From IMG/VR virus record IMGVR_UViG_3300017917_002228, positions 62,001 through 126,000 of that record: 64,000 bases of DNA; one strand, written 5' to 3'. A model generated the notes under the pieces. It saw only the letters and a program-made list of their open reading frames with translations, was not told the origin of the DNA and ran no database searches. How positions within the stretch are numbered: position 1 is the stretch's first letter; each line of letters starts with the position of its first letter. The stretch is from a virus. Below, piece after piece: positions 21,549-30,141 of the stretch. The translations under genes and the position numbers were made by a program.

Positions 21549-21926
21549 ATGCCTACAGTAATCCAGTTTAGACGTGGCAACACCGCTCAAAATGATGCTT
21601 TTCTAGGCGCAAACGGTGAGATCACAATTGACACGCAATTGCATATGGTGCGATTGCATGATGGTGTCACTGTGGGCGGTCACATCATATCTGGATATGC
21701 TGGTTCTCAAGGCATTCAAGGTTATACAGGATCTCAGGGCGCTACAGGCTTTGTAGGGTCCCAGGGTGTAAATAGGATAGATTTGTTAGAAGATGTGGTG
21801 GAAGGAACTCCGGCAAACGGTGCGATTTTGACTTACAACACATCAGATGATAAATATTATGTCTTACCAATTTCAGTTTCAGACACTACAATTTCAAACA
21901 CTGTTCTTGACGGAGGGCTATTTTAA
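21549..21926 (+). CDS. short tail-fibre protein with collagen-like segment
   Basis: 125 residues. The start VIQFRRGNTAQNDAFLGANGEITIDTQLHMVRLHDG is the fibre N-terminal fold shared with many phage tropism proteins. Three collagen-like turns follow (GSQGIQGYTGSQGATGFVGS) and a short beta end finishes with VLDGGLF. The stop overlaps the next start (TAATGG). It probably forms a short trimeric fibre or adaptor. Confidence 0.75.
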   Translation: MPTVIQFRRGNTAQNDAFLGANGEITIDTQLHMVRLHDGVTVGGHIISGYAGSQGIQGYTGSQGATGFVGSQGVNRIDLLEDVVEGTPANGAILTYNTSDDKYYVLPISVSDTTISNTVLDGGLF

Positions 21927-23509
21927 TGGCTAGTAATAAGATTCAAATTAAACGTTCGTTGACGACAGCCATTCCGGCTTCGTTAGCTAACGGTGAGCTT
22001 GCGTATACCGCTGCTGGTGACGTGCTCTATATAGGTTCTAATAGCGATATTGTCGCTATTGGCGGTAAAAGAAATCCTGGTTTACTAACTGCTAACCAGG
22101 CACTAGTAACTAATAGCACTGCATGGGTAGATGAAATCCGCGTTGCTAATCTTGTTGCTACTAACATCTGGGCAAATGGTCAGAATGGCCCTGCCGGCAC
22201 AATTCTTGCATCTGACGGCGACAGTGTATATTGGTTGGACGTTGCTACAGTTTCTGTAGGACCTCAGTATGTAACCAATACAGATTCTCGTGTTCTATCT
22301 GGTAACCTACACTTTACAGGTGCCAATACTGTTATTGATAATCTAACTATCAATACAACAACCATTAAAGGTATTTCACCTACTATTGATCTTGCTGGTG
22401 ATCTATCTGGTTCTGTTACATTAACCGACCTTGCTAATGGTACTCTAACAGCAACTATCACTAAGACAATTGCTCTTGGTACAGATACATCAGGCGACTA
22501 CGTAGAAGATCTAACAGCTGGTGATGGTATTAGCGTAACATCTGGTACAGGTGTTGGCTCAAATCCAACCGTAGCAGTTGTTGCTGGTACAGGTATTACA
22601 TCTAACTCAACTGGCGTACATATCGGTCAGCCAGTTGCAACTACAGACAATGTTACATTTAATGACATTGTAGCTAACGGTAATACTACACTTGGTAGCT
22701 CAATCCAGGATAAGATTACAGTTAATGGTTCTATTACTGGAAGCCTACTTCCAACCGCAGACGTTACCTATGACCTAGGTGGCAGCGGCGCACGTTGGAA
22801 AGACTTGTGGTTGTCAGGTACATCAATTTACATTGGTGGAGCAACAATCACATCTACATCAGGTAATACTATCACAGTTGGTGGCGTTACAATTGGTGAT
22901 AATAATATTTCTGCTAACTCTGCAACTATCTTTAACAACTTGCAGGTTGGTGGTGATTTAATCGTCTCTGGTAACCTTGCATTCGTTAACGTAGAGACAG
23001 TCCAAGTTAAAGATCCTCTCATTCTTCTTGGCTCAAACAACACCGTAGGCGATACAGTTGACCTTGGCTTCTATGGCACATATAACTCAGGTACACAAGA
23101 CTATGCTGGTTTATTCCGTGATGCTTCTGATAATGGCACATTCAAGCTATTTAAAGGTCTAACAGCACAGCCTGGTTCAACAGTTGATACAACTGATCCT
23201 TCTTATCAGGTAGCAACTCTTGATGCATTCTTTAAAGCTGGTGCAGGTTTTACAGCTAATGCAACACATGCTGCACTAACTGCTAGCCCAACATATAACG
23301 TACAAATCACTGCAAACACTCTAACTCTTGCAACTGCTCTTGCTACATCTTCAGGTGGTACAGGTCAGTCAACATATAGTGAAGGTGACTTGCTAGTAGG
23401 TACAGGTGCTGGTTCTCTAGCCAAGCTTGCTCTAGGAACAGCCGGTTATGTACTACAATCAAATGGTACTGCTCTAGTTTATGATACACTAGACGGCGGC
23501 ACATTCTAA
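21926..23509 (+). CDS. tail-fibre protein
   Basis: 527 residues. It begins with the same fold as its neighbour (NKIQIKRSLTTAIPASLANGELAYTAAGDVLYIG). Long beta-repeat region rich in Thr/Asn/Gly (residues about 90-420), with VTYDLGGSGARWKDLWLSG and VQVKDPLILLGSNN, both common phage fibre elements. The end TLDGGTF is like the previous gene's VLDGGLF, perhaps a shared trimerisation tip. A terminator follows, so the two fibre genes form a unit. Confidence 0.85.
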   Translation: MASNKIQIKRSLTTAIPASLANGELAYTAAGDVLYIGSNSDIVAIGGKRNPGLLTANQALVTNSTAWVDEIRVANLVATNIWANGQNGPAGTILASDGDSVYWLDVATVSVGPQYVTNTDSRVLSGNLHFTGANTVIDNLTINTTTIKGISPTIDLAGDLSGSVTLTDLANGTLTATITKTIALGTDTSGDYVEDLTAGDGISVTSGTGVGSNPTVAVVAGTGITSNSTGVHIGQPVATTDNVTFNDIVANGNTTLGSSIQDKITVNGSITGSLLPTADVTYDLGGSGARWKDLWLSGTSIYIGGATITSTSGNTITVGGVTIGDNNISANSATIFNNLQVGGDLIVSGNLAFVNVETVQVKDPLILLGSNNTVGDTVDLGFYGTYNSGTQDYAGLFRDASDNGTFKLFKGLTAQPGSTVDTTDPSYQVATLDAFFKAGAGFTANATHAALTASPTYNVQITANTLTLATALATSSGGTGQSTYSEGDLLVGTGAGSLAKLALGTAGYVLQSNGTALVYDTLDGGTF

Positions 23510-23518
23510 TACAACAAA

Positions 23519-23557
23519 ATGGTGGCAGTCTTTACCGGCTGCCACCATAATATTTTT
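23519..23557 (+). terminator. intrinsic terminator
   Basis: ATGGTGGCAG pairs with CTGCCACCAT around a ten-base loop, followed by AATATTTTTTTATT. It ends the first fibre unit. Confidence 0.85.
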
Positions 23558-23574
23558 TTATTATGGAGTATATT

Positions 23575-23793
23575 ATGGGACCAGAGTTTTATAACCTTTA
23601 CGTCGATAAGTGTTTGAATGAAGCTCTTGAGTTAACTAAACTCAAGATCATGCTTAATACACAAGTTTCTTTTTATGAAAAGCAGATTGCAGCTCAAAAA
23701 GAGGAAATTGAACGGCTACAAAAAGATTTAGATAAAGCCTTAAATAAGGCTTCGTCAAAGAAGAAAACAGAAACTGAAACTGAAAATTTTTAA
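23575..23793 (+). CDS. small coiled-coil protein
   Basis: 72 residues from the ATG at 23575, six bases after GGAG; the ATG at 23563 would put that site inside the gene. A coiled coil spans residues about 15-60 (LTKLKIMLNTQVSFYEKQIAAQKEEIERLQKDL), with a polar KKTETETENF tail. Located among fibre genes, so it may be a chaperone or minor fibre component. Not recognised. Confidence 0.65.
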   Translation: MGPEFYNLYVDKCLNEALELTKLKIMLNTQVSFYEKQIAAQKEEIERLQKDLDKALNKASSKKKTETETENF

Positions 23794-23832
23794 TTGATAA
23801 GGCAGTACATACTGCGTTTGTAAGAGGGCCAT

Positions 23833-25530
23833 ATGGCTAGTAACTTGATCCAGATCAAGCGCACCTCAGTGTCGGGTCGCGCTGCTAATACTACGACACT
23901 CCCAAATCCTGGCGAACTCGCACTCAATATGGCCGACGGAATTCTCTATTCCGGTAACGGCTCTTTTACTTTTGAGATAGGCGCCAACAATACAAATGCT
24001 CAAGTTACTAATCAGCTCTCTGTTAACAACGCAGTAGCTAACGTTATCACTTTTGCTAATTCAGGCTTTGTTGTCGGAGAAGGACAACTAGCCTGGAATA
24101 GTGTAGATGGTACTCTTGATCTCGGTATGGGTGGTGGAAATGTCACCCAGCAGATCGGTCAAGAAATCTATTATAGAGTAAAGAATCAGACAGGTCTTGC
24201 TATACCAGAAGGCACTGTCGTTATGGCCAACGGCACTATAGGTGCTTCTGGTATCATTAAAGTAACACCTGCTGTAGCAAATGGTGCTTTCCCATCTCAG
24301 TATATTATGGGTGTTACTACAGAAGAAATAGCTAATGATGGTGACGGTCTAGTTACAGCATTCGGTAAAGTAAGAAAAATAGACACCTCGATGTATACAG
24401 CAGGTGCTATTCTTTATGCTGATCCTGCAAACCCGGGCGGCCTTACCGCTACTAAACCAGCTGCTCCTAACTCTAAAACTATTGTAGCGTTAGTTGTTTC
24501 ATCACATAATAATAACGGCGAGTTGTTTATTCGTCCTACTTTTGGTTCATCCATTGCAGATGACGAAAAGGTTGAACTTAATAATATATCTAACGGTCAG
24601 ATCCTAGTTTATAGCAGTCAAAATGGCCGTTTTGAGAATAGTAACAATCTAGTCTATCTACACGCAACTGAAATGCTATCAGTTGGTAATGCTGTAGTTA
24701 ACACGCAGATTACAGCTGGTATTATTAGACTAAACGGTTCTGAAATCTTCGTCGGTAATAACACAACAATTTCTGGCAGTAGCGTTCAGGTCGGTAATGT
24801 AGAACTCCAGACTGATGCTGTAGTTATTAATGGCTTATATGCTCTTACATCAGAAACAGCTGGTGTTGCAAACGATGCATTTTACCTAGGCGGTTTTGCT
24901 GCTAATACCTATGTTAGATTTGATAACTTAACACCTACATTTTCAGACGTATTTACAGCGTCAGGCTCTCAAAACAATTTCGTAATCAGTACTTCTATTC
25001 CAGATGCTAATTCTGTTATGGTGACATTGAACGGTATGGTTCAAGCACCAGGCATTCACTACACTGCAACAGGCACTTCACTTAATCTTGCCTTTACTCC
25101 TCCAAATGGCACAGTAGTAGAAGTAAGAAGTTTGGGTGGCACACTTATAGCTGGTGGTAGCTACCCAACTTCTGACGCCCGTCTTAAGACTATGTTTGCA
25201 CCTATTGATGAAAAGCAAGCTGTAGCATTTGTTAATAATATTGAAACAAGCTGGTACATGTTATCAGATGATCCAGAAAAAAGAGTTAAGCCAGGCTTTA
25301 CTGCGCAGGATCTTATTAAAAACGATTTATCTTCTTTGGTATACTCTGAACGTAAAAAGGGTATGAAAGAAGTTATAGATGATAATGGTGTAGTTTCTCC
25401 ATCAGGAACAAAGTATACGGTTGATTATGATTCTACTATTCCGCTTCTTACTGCTGCTTTGAGAAGCGCATTAAAGCGTATAGATAAGCTCGAAAAAGAG
25501 CTCAAGACAATAAAGAAAAAACCTAAATAG
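23833..25530 (+). CDS. tail fibre/spike with C-terminal S74 chaperone
   Basis: 565 residues. The fibre start NLIQIKRTSVSGRAANTTTLPNPGELALNMADG is followed by beta repeats and a copy of the 60-residue beta domain seen throughout this block (SGSQNNFVISTSIPDANSVMVTLNGMVQ). The C-terminal 120 residues are a peptidase S74 intramolecular chaperone: SDARLKTMF holds the catalytic Ser and Lys environment, WYML and GFTAQDL are typical, and a terminal coiled coil (LRSALKRIDKLEKELKTIKK) trimerises it. After folding, the chaperone is self-cleaved at the Ser. Confidence 0.9.
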   Translation: MASNLIQIKRTSVSGRAANTTTLPNPGELALNMADGILYSGNGSFTFEIGANNTNAQVTNQLSVNNAVANVITFANSGFVVGEGQLAWNSVDGTLDLGMGGGNVTQQIGQEIYYRVKNQTGLAIPEGTVVMANGTIGASGIIKVTPAVANGAFPSQYIMGVTTEEIANDGDGLVTAFGKVRKIDTSMYTAGAILYADPANPGGLTATKPAAPNSKTIVALVVSSHNNNGELFIRPTFGSSIADDEKVELNNISNGQILVYSSQNGRFENSNNLVYLHATEMLSVGNAVVNTQITAGIIRLNGSEIFVGNNTTISGSSVQVGNVELQTDAVVINGLYALTSETAGVANDAFYLGGFAANTYVRFDNLTPTFSDVFTASGSQNNFVISTSIPDANSVMVTLNGMVQAPGIHYTATGTSLNLAFTPPNGTVVEVRSLGGTLIAGGSYPTSDARLKTMFAPIDEKQAVAFVNNIETSWYMLSDDPEKRVKPGFTAQDLIKNDLSSLVYSERKKGMKEVIDDNGVVSPSGTKYTVDYDSTIPLLTAALRSALKRIDKLEKELKTIKKKPK

Positions 25531-25567
25531 GTGTAAGTAACACCTAACAACTAAAGAGAGAGCTTAA

Positions 25568-27271
25568 ATGGCTGGTTATCAACAAATAGGTCTATTTCAG
25601 ATCAATACCGATGGTAGTGCCAACGGCCAGGTATTAGTATCTAATGGTACATCAGTACAATGGAGTACAGTCTACGGCTTTGCAGGTTCGCAAGGTGATA
25701 TAGGCTACGTTGGTTCACAAGGTATTCAAGGTACTACAGGTTTCGTAGGCTCACAAGGTACTACAGGATTTGTTGGTAGCCAAGGCGCTACAGGTTTTGC
25801 CGGCTCTGCTGGTACAATAGGTGTTGATGGATATACTGGCTCTCAAGGTATTCAAGGTTATACAGGTAGCCAGGGTATCCAAGGTGATACTGGTTACACA
25901 GGCTCACAAGGTGATCAAGGTCTAACCGGTTATACTGGTTCTTTTGGTGATACAGGTTATACTGGATCTCAAGGTGACCAAGGTATAACAGGTTATACTG
26001 GTTCAGCTGGATATACAGGTTCTTTTGGTGATACTGGTTTTACCGGATCTAGAGGTGATATTGGATTTACCGGTTCTAAGGGTGATTCTGGGTTTGTAGG
26101 ATCACAAGGTGATATCGGCTATGCAGGCTCAAAAGGTGATATTGGTTATGCTGGTAGCTTAGGTACAGTAGGTTACACAGGATCTAAAGGTGAAAAAGGC
26201 GACTTTGGTGGTGCTGCTTTCCTCTATGATTTTGATACTTCAGGAACAGAAATATTAGCGACAGGTCAGCTAGCATTTAACAATGCAAATTTTGCAAATG
26301 CTACCTTTATGTTCATTAAAGAGACGGACCTGTCTAATACTAACATAGGTAATTTCTTAACTACTATTGATGACTCTACATCACCTATTAAGGGTCATTT
26401 CTCTGTAAGATCAAACTCTAATACTAACTTGTACGCTATGTTTGCTATAACTGCAAACTCAACGTATAGCAGTTTTACTCAAACATATACTATACCAGTA
26501 TCATATCTAAGTGGTGCTACTTCAATAGCAGATGATACAGATATAGTTATTACTTTTGCAAGAACTGGTGATATTGGCGCTACTGGTTTTACTGGATCTA
26601 GAGGTGATGTAGGGTTTACCGGCTCGGTAGGCGCTACTGGGTTTGTAGGCTCTAGGGGTGATGTAGGCTTTACAGGTTCAGTAGGCTTTGCTGGATCTAA
26701 AGGCGATACTGGTTTCACAGGATCGATAGGTACAACCGGTTTTGTAGGTTCTAAAGGTGATATCGGTTATACTGGATCTCAAGGTAACCTAGGATACGCT
26801 GGTTCTAAAGGTGATGCGGGTTATACCGGATCTACAGGCTATGATGGTTCACAAGGTACTACAGGATATACAGGTTCAATAGGTGCACAGGGCTACTCAG
26901 GTTCTATTGGTGCCTCTGGTTATACAGGTTCTTATGGATATACCGGTTCTGAAGGCGGAATAGGTTATACTGGATCAAAAGGTGATACAGCTACAGCTAA
27001 TGCTCTATCACAGTCATTTACTGCAAATGGTTCTCAAACACAGTTTACATTAGGTACAAGTGTAGTTAATCAAAACAACATAATCGTTACAATTAATGGT
27101 CTAGTTCAAACCCCAGTAACGCATTATACTATTACAGGTACTATACTAACAATTAATGCACCCCCTTATGCAAATAGTATAGTAGAAGCACGCAACTTTG
27201 AAGTTGGTGCAGGAACTAATACTCCAGACTTCACAAACTCAATTGTCGCTAACTTCTTAATGGGATTATAA
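25568..27271 (+). CDS. collagen-like fibre protein, cassette A
   Basis: 567 residues. Leader motif NGQVLVSNGTSVQWS, then two collagen-like blocks (about residues 37-215 and 335-480) of Gly-X-Y triplets arranged as GYTGSQ-type hexads, with Thr and Ser/Gln but essentially no Pro. A beta insert separates them. The end carries the 60-residue beta domain (FTANGSQTQFTLGTSVVNQNNIIVTINGLVQTP...). It probably forms a long trimeric stalk. First gene of the first adhesin cassette; AGAGAG lies upstream. Confidence 0.88.
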   Translation: MAGYQQIGLFQINTDGSANGQVLVSNGTSVQWSTVYGFAGSQGDIGYVGSQGIQGTTGFVGSQGTTGFVGSQGATGFAGSAGTIGVDGYTGSQGIQGYTGSQGIQGDTGYTGSQGDQGLTGYTGSFGDTGYTGSQGDQGITGYTGSAGYTGSFGDTGFTGSRGDIGFTGSKGDSGFVGSQGDIGYAGSKGDIGYAGSLGTVGYTGSKGEKGDFGGAAFLYDFDTSGTEILATGQLAFNNANFANATFMFIKETDLSNTNIGNFLTTIDDSTSPIKGHFSVRSNSNTNLYAMFAITANSTYSSFTQTYTIPVSYLSGATSIADDTDIVITFARTGDIGATGFTGSRGDVGFTGSVGATGFVGSRGDVGFTGSVGFAGSKGDTGFTGSIGTTGFVGSKGDIGYTGSQGNLGYAGSKGDAGYTGSTGYDGSQGTTGYTGSIGAQGYSGSIGASGYTGSYGYTGSEGGIGYTGSKGDTATANALSQSFTANGSQTQFTLGTSVVNQNNIIVTINGLVQTPVTHYTITGTILTINAPPYANSIVEARNFEVGAGTNTPDFTNSIVANFLMGL

Positions 27272-27280
27272 GAGGATAAA

Positions 27281-27610
27281 ATGCCAAACACATTCAAAGT
27301 ACTAGGTCAACAAGCTCCATCTGCTACAACACAGACGCAACTATATGCAGTTCCATCAGGTAAATCTGCAGTAGTTTCTTCTGTAAATGTCTGCAATAGA
27401 GGTGCTGCAAATGCTACATTTAGAGTAGCAGTACAACCTGCTAATGCTGCTATTTCTAACACACATTATATTGCTTATGATACAATAGTACCTTCTAACG
27501 ATACTATATCACTAGCTCTAGGTTTATCTTTAAGTGCAACAGATGTAGTTTCTGTTTATGCTAATAGTGCAACAGTAACATTCAGTGCATTTGGTTCGGA
27601 GATTAGCTAA
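27281..27610 (+). CDS. small beta-sandwich protein, cassette A
   Basis: 109 residues. Regular beta pattern (YAVPSGKSAVVSSVNVCNRGAANATFRVAVQP...). It is a diverged relative of the proteins at 29779, 35963 and 39901, each placed directly after a fibre gene. It probably caps or connects the stalk. Its stop overlaps the next ATG. Confidence 0.7.
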   Translation: MPNTFKVLGQQAPSATTQTQLYAVPSGKSAVVSSVNVCNRGAANATFRVAVQPANAAISNTHYIAYDTIVPSNDTISLALGLSLSATDVVSVYANSATVTFSAFGSEIS

Positions 27611-28518
27611 TGCCATTTAAAAAAGCCACCAGTTCTAGCATATCCTCTAGTGTAGTTAATCCTGTTGTAGCTTCTACAGGTGGAGGAGCCGTATCTTCTA
27701 ATCCAGTTGTTGAGTATCTAGTCGTAGGAGGTGGTGGTGGAGGCGGTGCATTTGTTGGAAGTGGTGGAGGAGCAGGAGGTGTACAAACTGGTTATGCTTC
27801 TGTTAACACAGGTGTTACATACACAGTTGCTGTTGGATCTGGAGGTGCAAATCAAGCTGGTAGTTACGGTCTAAAAGGTGGATTTTCTATTTTTGGTAAA
27901 ATTTATGGGTATGGAGGTGGTGGTGGTAAATCAACATATGGAAGCAATCCTAATGATACTCGAGAGTATGACGGAGCAAGCGGTGGAGGTGTTACCGGAG
28001 CCTCTAATCCCGGTTTAGGTCTATTAGGACAAGGTGCAAACGGAGGTGTTGTGGTCTCTGGTGATAATGTCCCAGCTGGAGGTGGCGGAGCATCAGAAGT
28101 AGGCAAATCTTCGAATACTACACAGGCAGGTTATGGTGGAAACGGTATTTCCAGCTCTATTACAGGAACATCGCTATACTATGCTGGAGGTGGCGGGGGA
28201 GCTGCACACGGATCTTCAAGTAGAAAAGCAGGTAACGGAGGCGCAGGGGGTGGAGGCGCTGGTGGTGTATCATCAGGCGCTACAGGAGGTACAGGTGTAA
28301 TTAATGCTGCATCTGGATCAGTTAACTCTGGTGGAGGTGGAGGAGGAGGTGGATATACAGGGGCTATAGGCTCAGGTGGTTCTGGTGGCTCAGGTGTAGT
28401 GATTCTCTCTTATTCAACTTCTTTTGCTAACGCAACCACGACAGGTACACCCGAATATTCTGAATCAGGTGGAAATAGGATCTTTAAATTTACTGGTACT
28501 GGCTCAATAACATTCTAA
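27610..28518 (+). CDS. glycine-rich adhesin, cassette A
   Basis: 302 residues. Starts with a short Ser-rich lead, then VVEYLVVGGGGGGG and about 200 residues of glycine-rich motifs separated by beta strands. It ends VILSYSTSF and NRIFKFTGTGSITF. This is the glycine-rich domain widely found in phage adhesins; T-even gp38-type adhesins use polyglycine-II helices in a similar way to bind outer-membrane proteins. Probably the distal receptor-binding part. Cassette A has no LamG gene. Confidence 0.85.
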   Translation: MPFKKATSSSISSSVVNPVVASTGGGAVSSNPVVEYLVVGGGGGGGAFVGSGGGAGGVQTGYASVNTGVTYTVAVGSGGANQAGSYGLKGGFSIFGKIYGYGGGGGKSTYGSNPNDTREYDGASGGGVTGASNPGLGLLGQGANGGVVVSGDNVPAGGGGASEVGKSSNTTQAGYGGNGISSSITGTSLYYAGGGGGAAHGSSSRKAGNGGAGGGGAGGVSSGATGGTGVINAASGSVNSGGGGGGGGYTGAIGSGGSGGSGVVILSYSTSFANATTTGTPEYSESGGNRIFKFTGTGSITF

Positions 28519-28530
28519 TAGAGGATAACA

Positions 28531-28902
28531 ATGGCACATTTTGCAGAACTTGATGGTAATAATATAGTAACGAGAGTTATCGTTGTAGGCAACCAAGACA
28601 TTCTCGATGCAAACGGTAATGAGAGTGAAGCAGTAGGCATTGCTTTCTGTCAAAATCTCCTAGGTGGCATCTGGAAGCAAACCAGCTACAATGGTAATTT
28701 TAGAAAGAACTATGCTGGTATCGGTTATACATATCGTGAAGATATCGATGCATTTGTTCCACCACAGCCTTATCCTAGCTGGATTCTAAATACAGATACA
28801 GCACGATGGGAAGCACCAGTTCCTTATCCTACAGATGGTAAGTATTATTACTGGGATGAAGCTACTACATCTTGGGTAGAGATTCCAACTCAGCCAGAAT
28901 AA
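28531..28902 (+). CDS. conserved phage tail-region protein
   Basis: 123 residues with AGAGGATAAC before the ATG. MAHFAELDGNNIVTRVIVVGNQ, a central CQNLLGG-WKQTSYNGNFRKNYAGIGYTY and PYPSWILNTDTARWEAPVPYP with the end WDEATTSWVEI form a pattern widely distributed in T4-like phages of aquatic bacteria. Function not assigned; it may be a fibre tip or capsid-binding element. Confidence 0.75.
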   Translation: MAHFAELDGNNIVTRVIVVGNQDILDANGNESEAVGIAFCQNLLGGIWKQTSYNGNFRKNYAGIGYTYREDIDAFVPPQPYPSWILNTDTARWEAPVPYPTDGKYYYWDEATTSWVEIPTQPE

Positions 28903-28930
28903 TACCATCATTTTAATATGACATCGCGCT

Positions 28931-28938
28931 CATAAATA
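28931..28938 (+). promoter_or_regulatory. T4-type late promoter, cassette B
   Basis: CATAAATA, 24 bases before the ATG at 28962. Confidence 0.65.
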
Positions 28939-28961
28939 CTAATAAACATATAGGCTTTTAG

Positions 28962-29777
28962 ATGTCAGATATTAAGCAGCAGATTTATTCCGATCAAATT
29001 ACAGTAGAGGGCGTACCTTCAGGTTACGTTCTCTCTTCTAATGGCTCGGCTGCTGTTTGGTCTGCAACTACTGGTTATGCAGGATCTCAAGGTTCTCTAG
29101 GTTATACTGGCTCTAAAGGTGATGCTGGTGCATTTGGCTTTACAGGCTCACAAGGTGAAATAGGTTATACTGGTTCTGTAGGCGATACAGGCTATACTGG
29201 ATCGGTAGGCTTTGTAGGCTCTGCTGGTTATACTGGCTCTCAAGGCGATCAAGGACAGTTTGGTTATACAGGTTCTCTAGGTCCTCTTGGTTATACCGGC
29301 TCAGTTGGTAATCAAGGTACAACAGGTTATACAGGTAGCACCGGCTTTGTAGGTTCGTTTGGCTATACAGGATCTAAAGGCGATCTCGGTTATACCGGTT
29401 CTATTGGTTTCACAGGATCGGCTGGTGCAGGTTATACTGGATCATCAGGTACAGCAACTGCTAACCTCTCTTCACAAGCATTTACTGCAAACGGCACTCA
29501 AACAACATTTGCATTACAAGCAAGTATAGCAGTTCAAAACAACACTATTGTATCTGTTAACGGATTAGTTCTTACCCCATCTATTGATTATACTATATCC
29601 GGTTCTACTTTAACTCTCACATTTACTCCGCAAAACGGAGATGATGTAGAAGTAAGAAACATATCAGATGTAATTACCAGTGGGGTAGGATATACTGGTT
29701 CTGCAGGCACTGGAGGCGGCGGTGGTACTAACACAGCTGTAGTATATACGTACAGTATCATTTTAGGTAGAGGATAA
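28962..29777 (+). CDS. collagen-like fibre protein, cassette B
   Basis: 271 residues. Leader SGYVLSSNGSAAVWSATTGYAG, one collagen-like block (about residues 43-165) with hexads such as GYTGSQ and GDTGYT and no Pro, the 60-residue beta domain (FTANGTQTTFALQASIAVQNN...) and a short tail. A shorter version of the cassette A stalk, so stalk length differs between cassettes. The next gene starts two bases after the stop. Confidence 0.87.
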   Translation: MSDIKQQIYSDQITVEGVPSGYVLSSNGSAAVWSATTGYAGSQGSLGYTGSKGDAGAFGFTGSQGEIGYTGSVGDTGYTGSVGFVGSAGYTGSQGDQGQFGYTGSLGPLGYTGSVGNQGTTGYTGSTGFVGSFGYTGSKGDLGYTGSIGFTGSAGAGYTGSSGTATANLSSQAFTANGTQTTFALQASIAVQNNTIVSVNGLVLTPSIDYTISGSTLTLTFTPQNGDDVEVRNISDVITSGVGYTGSAGTGGGGGTNTAVVYTYSIILGRG

Positions 29778-29778
29778 A

Positions 29779-30138
29779 ATGGCAAATCCTAATCTCTTAA
29801 GCATAACAACAGTAAGTGGTAAAACAGCTGTTGCAAACGTAAGCAATCTTGCATCTTCTAACGTAGTTGTTAATGCATCAGGAAGCAATACACTAGTCAA
29901 GATTAATAGTCTTGTTATTACTAATACAGATACAGCAAATAACATTGCAATCAATGCTGGTGTTCTCAGATCATCTGTTGTTTATAAAGTAACGTCAAAC
30001 ATTACTGTTCCTGCTAACTCATCACTTATCGCTATTTCTAAAGATGCAAACATCTATCTAGAAGAAGGTGATGCATTAAACGTTATTGCAAGTGCAAATA
30101 ATCTACAAGCCGTGTGTTCATACGAAATAATTGGATAA
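29779..30138 (+). CDS. small beta-sandwich protein, cassette B
   Basis: 119 residues. MANPNLLSITTVSGKTAVANVS, then KINSLVITNTD and a C-terminal IYLEEGDALNVIASANNLQAVCSYE. Clear paralogue of the proteins at 35963 and 39901. The shared text NSLV and VPANSSLIAISKD marks a common fold. Probable connector between stalk and LamG protein. Confidence 0.75.
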   Translation: MANPNLLSITTVSGKTAVANVSNLASSNVVVNASGSNTLVKINSLVITNTDTANNIAINAGVLRSSVVYKVTSNITVPANSSLIAISKDANIYLEEGDALNVIASANNLQAVCSYEIIG

Positions 30139-30141
30139 TAA

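Noticed and set aside
25680-26980. Tandem DNA repeats that could suggest a CRISPR array or minisatellite
   Set aside because: The periodicity is that of Gly-X-Y codons in an open frame; there are no constant repeats with unique spacers.
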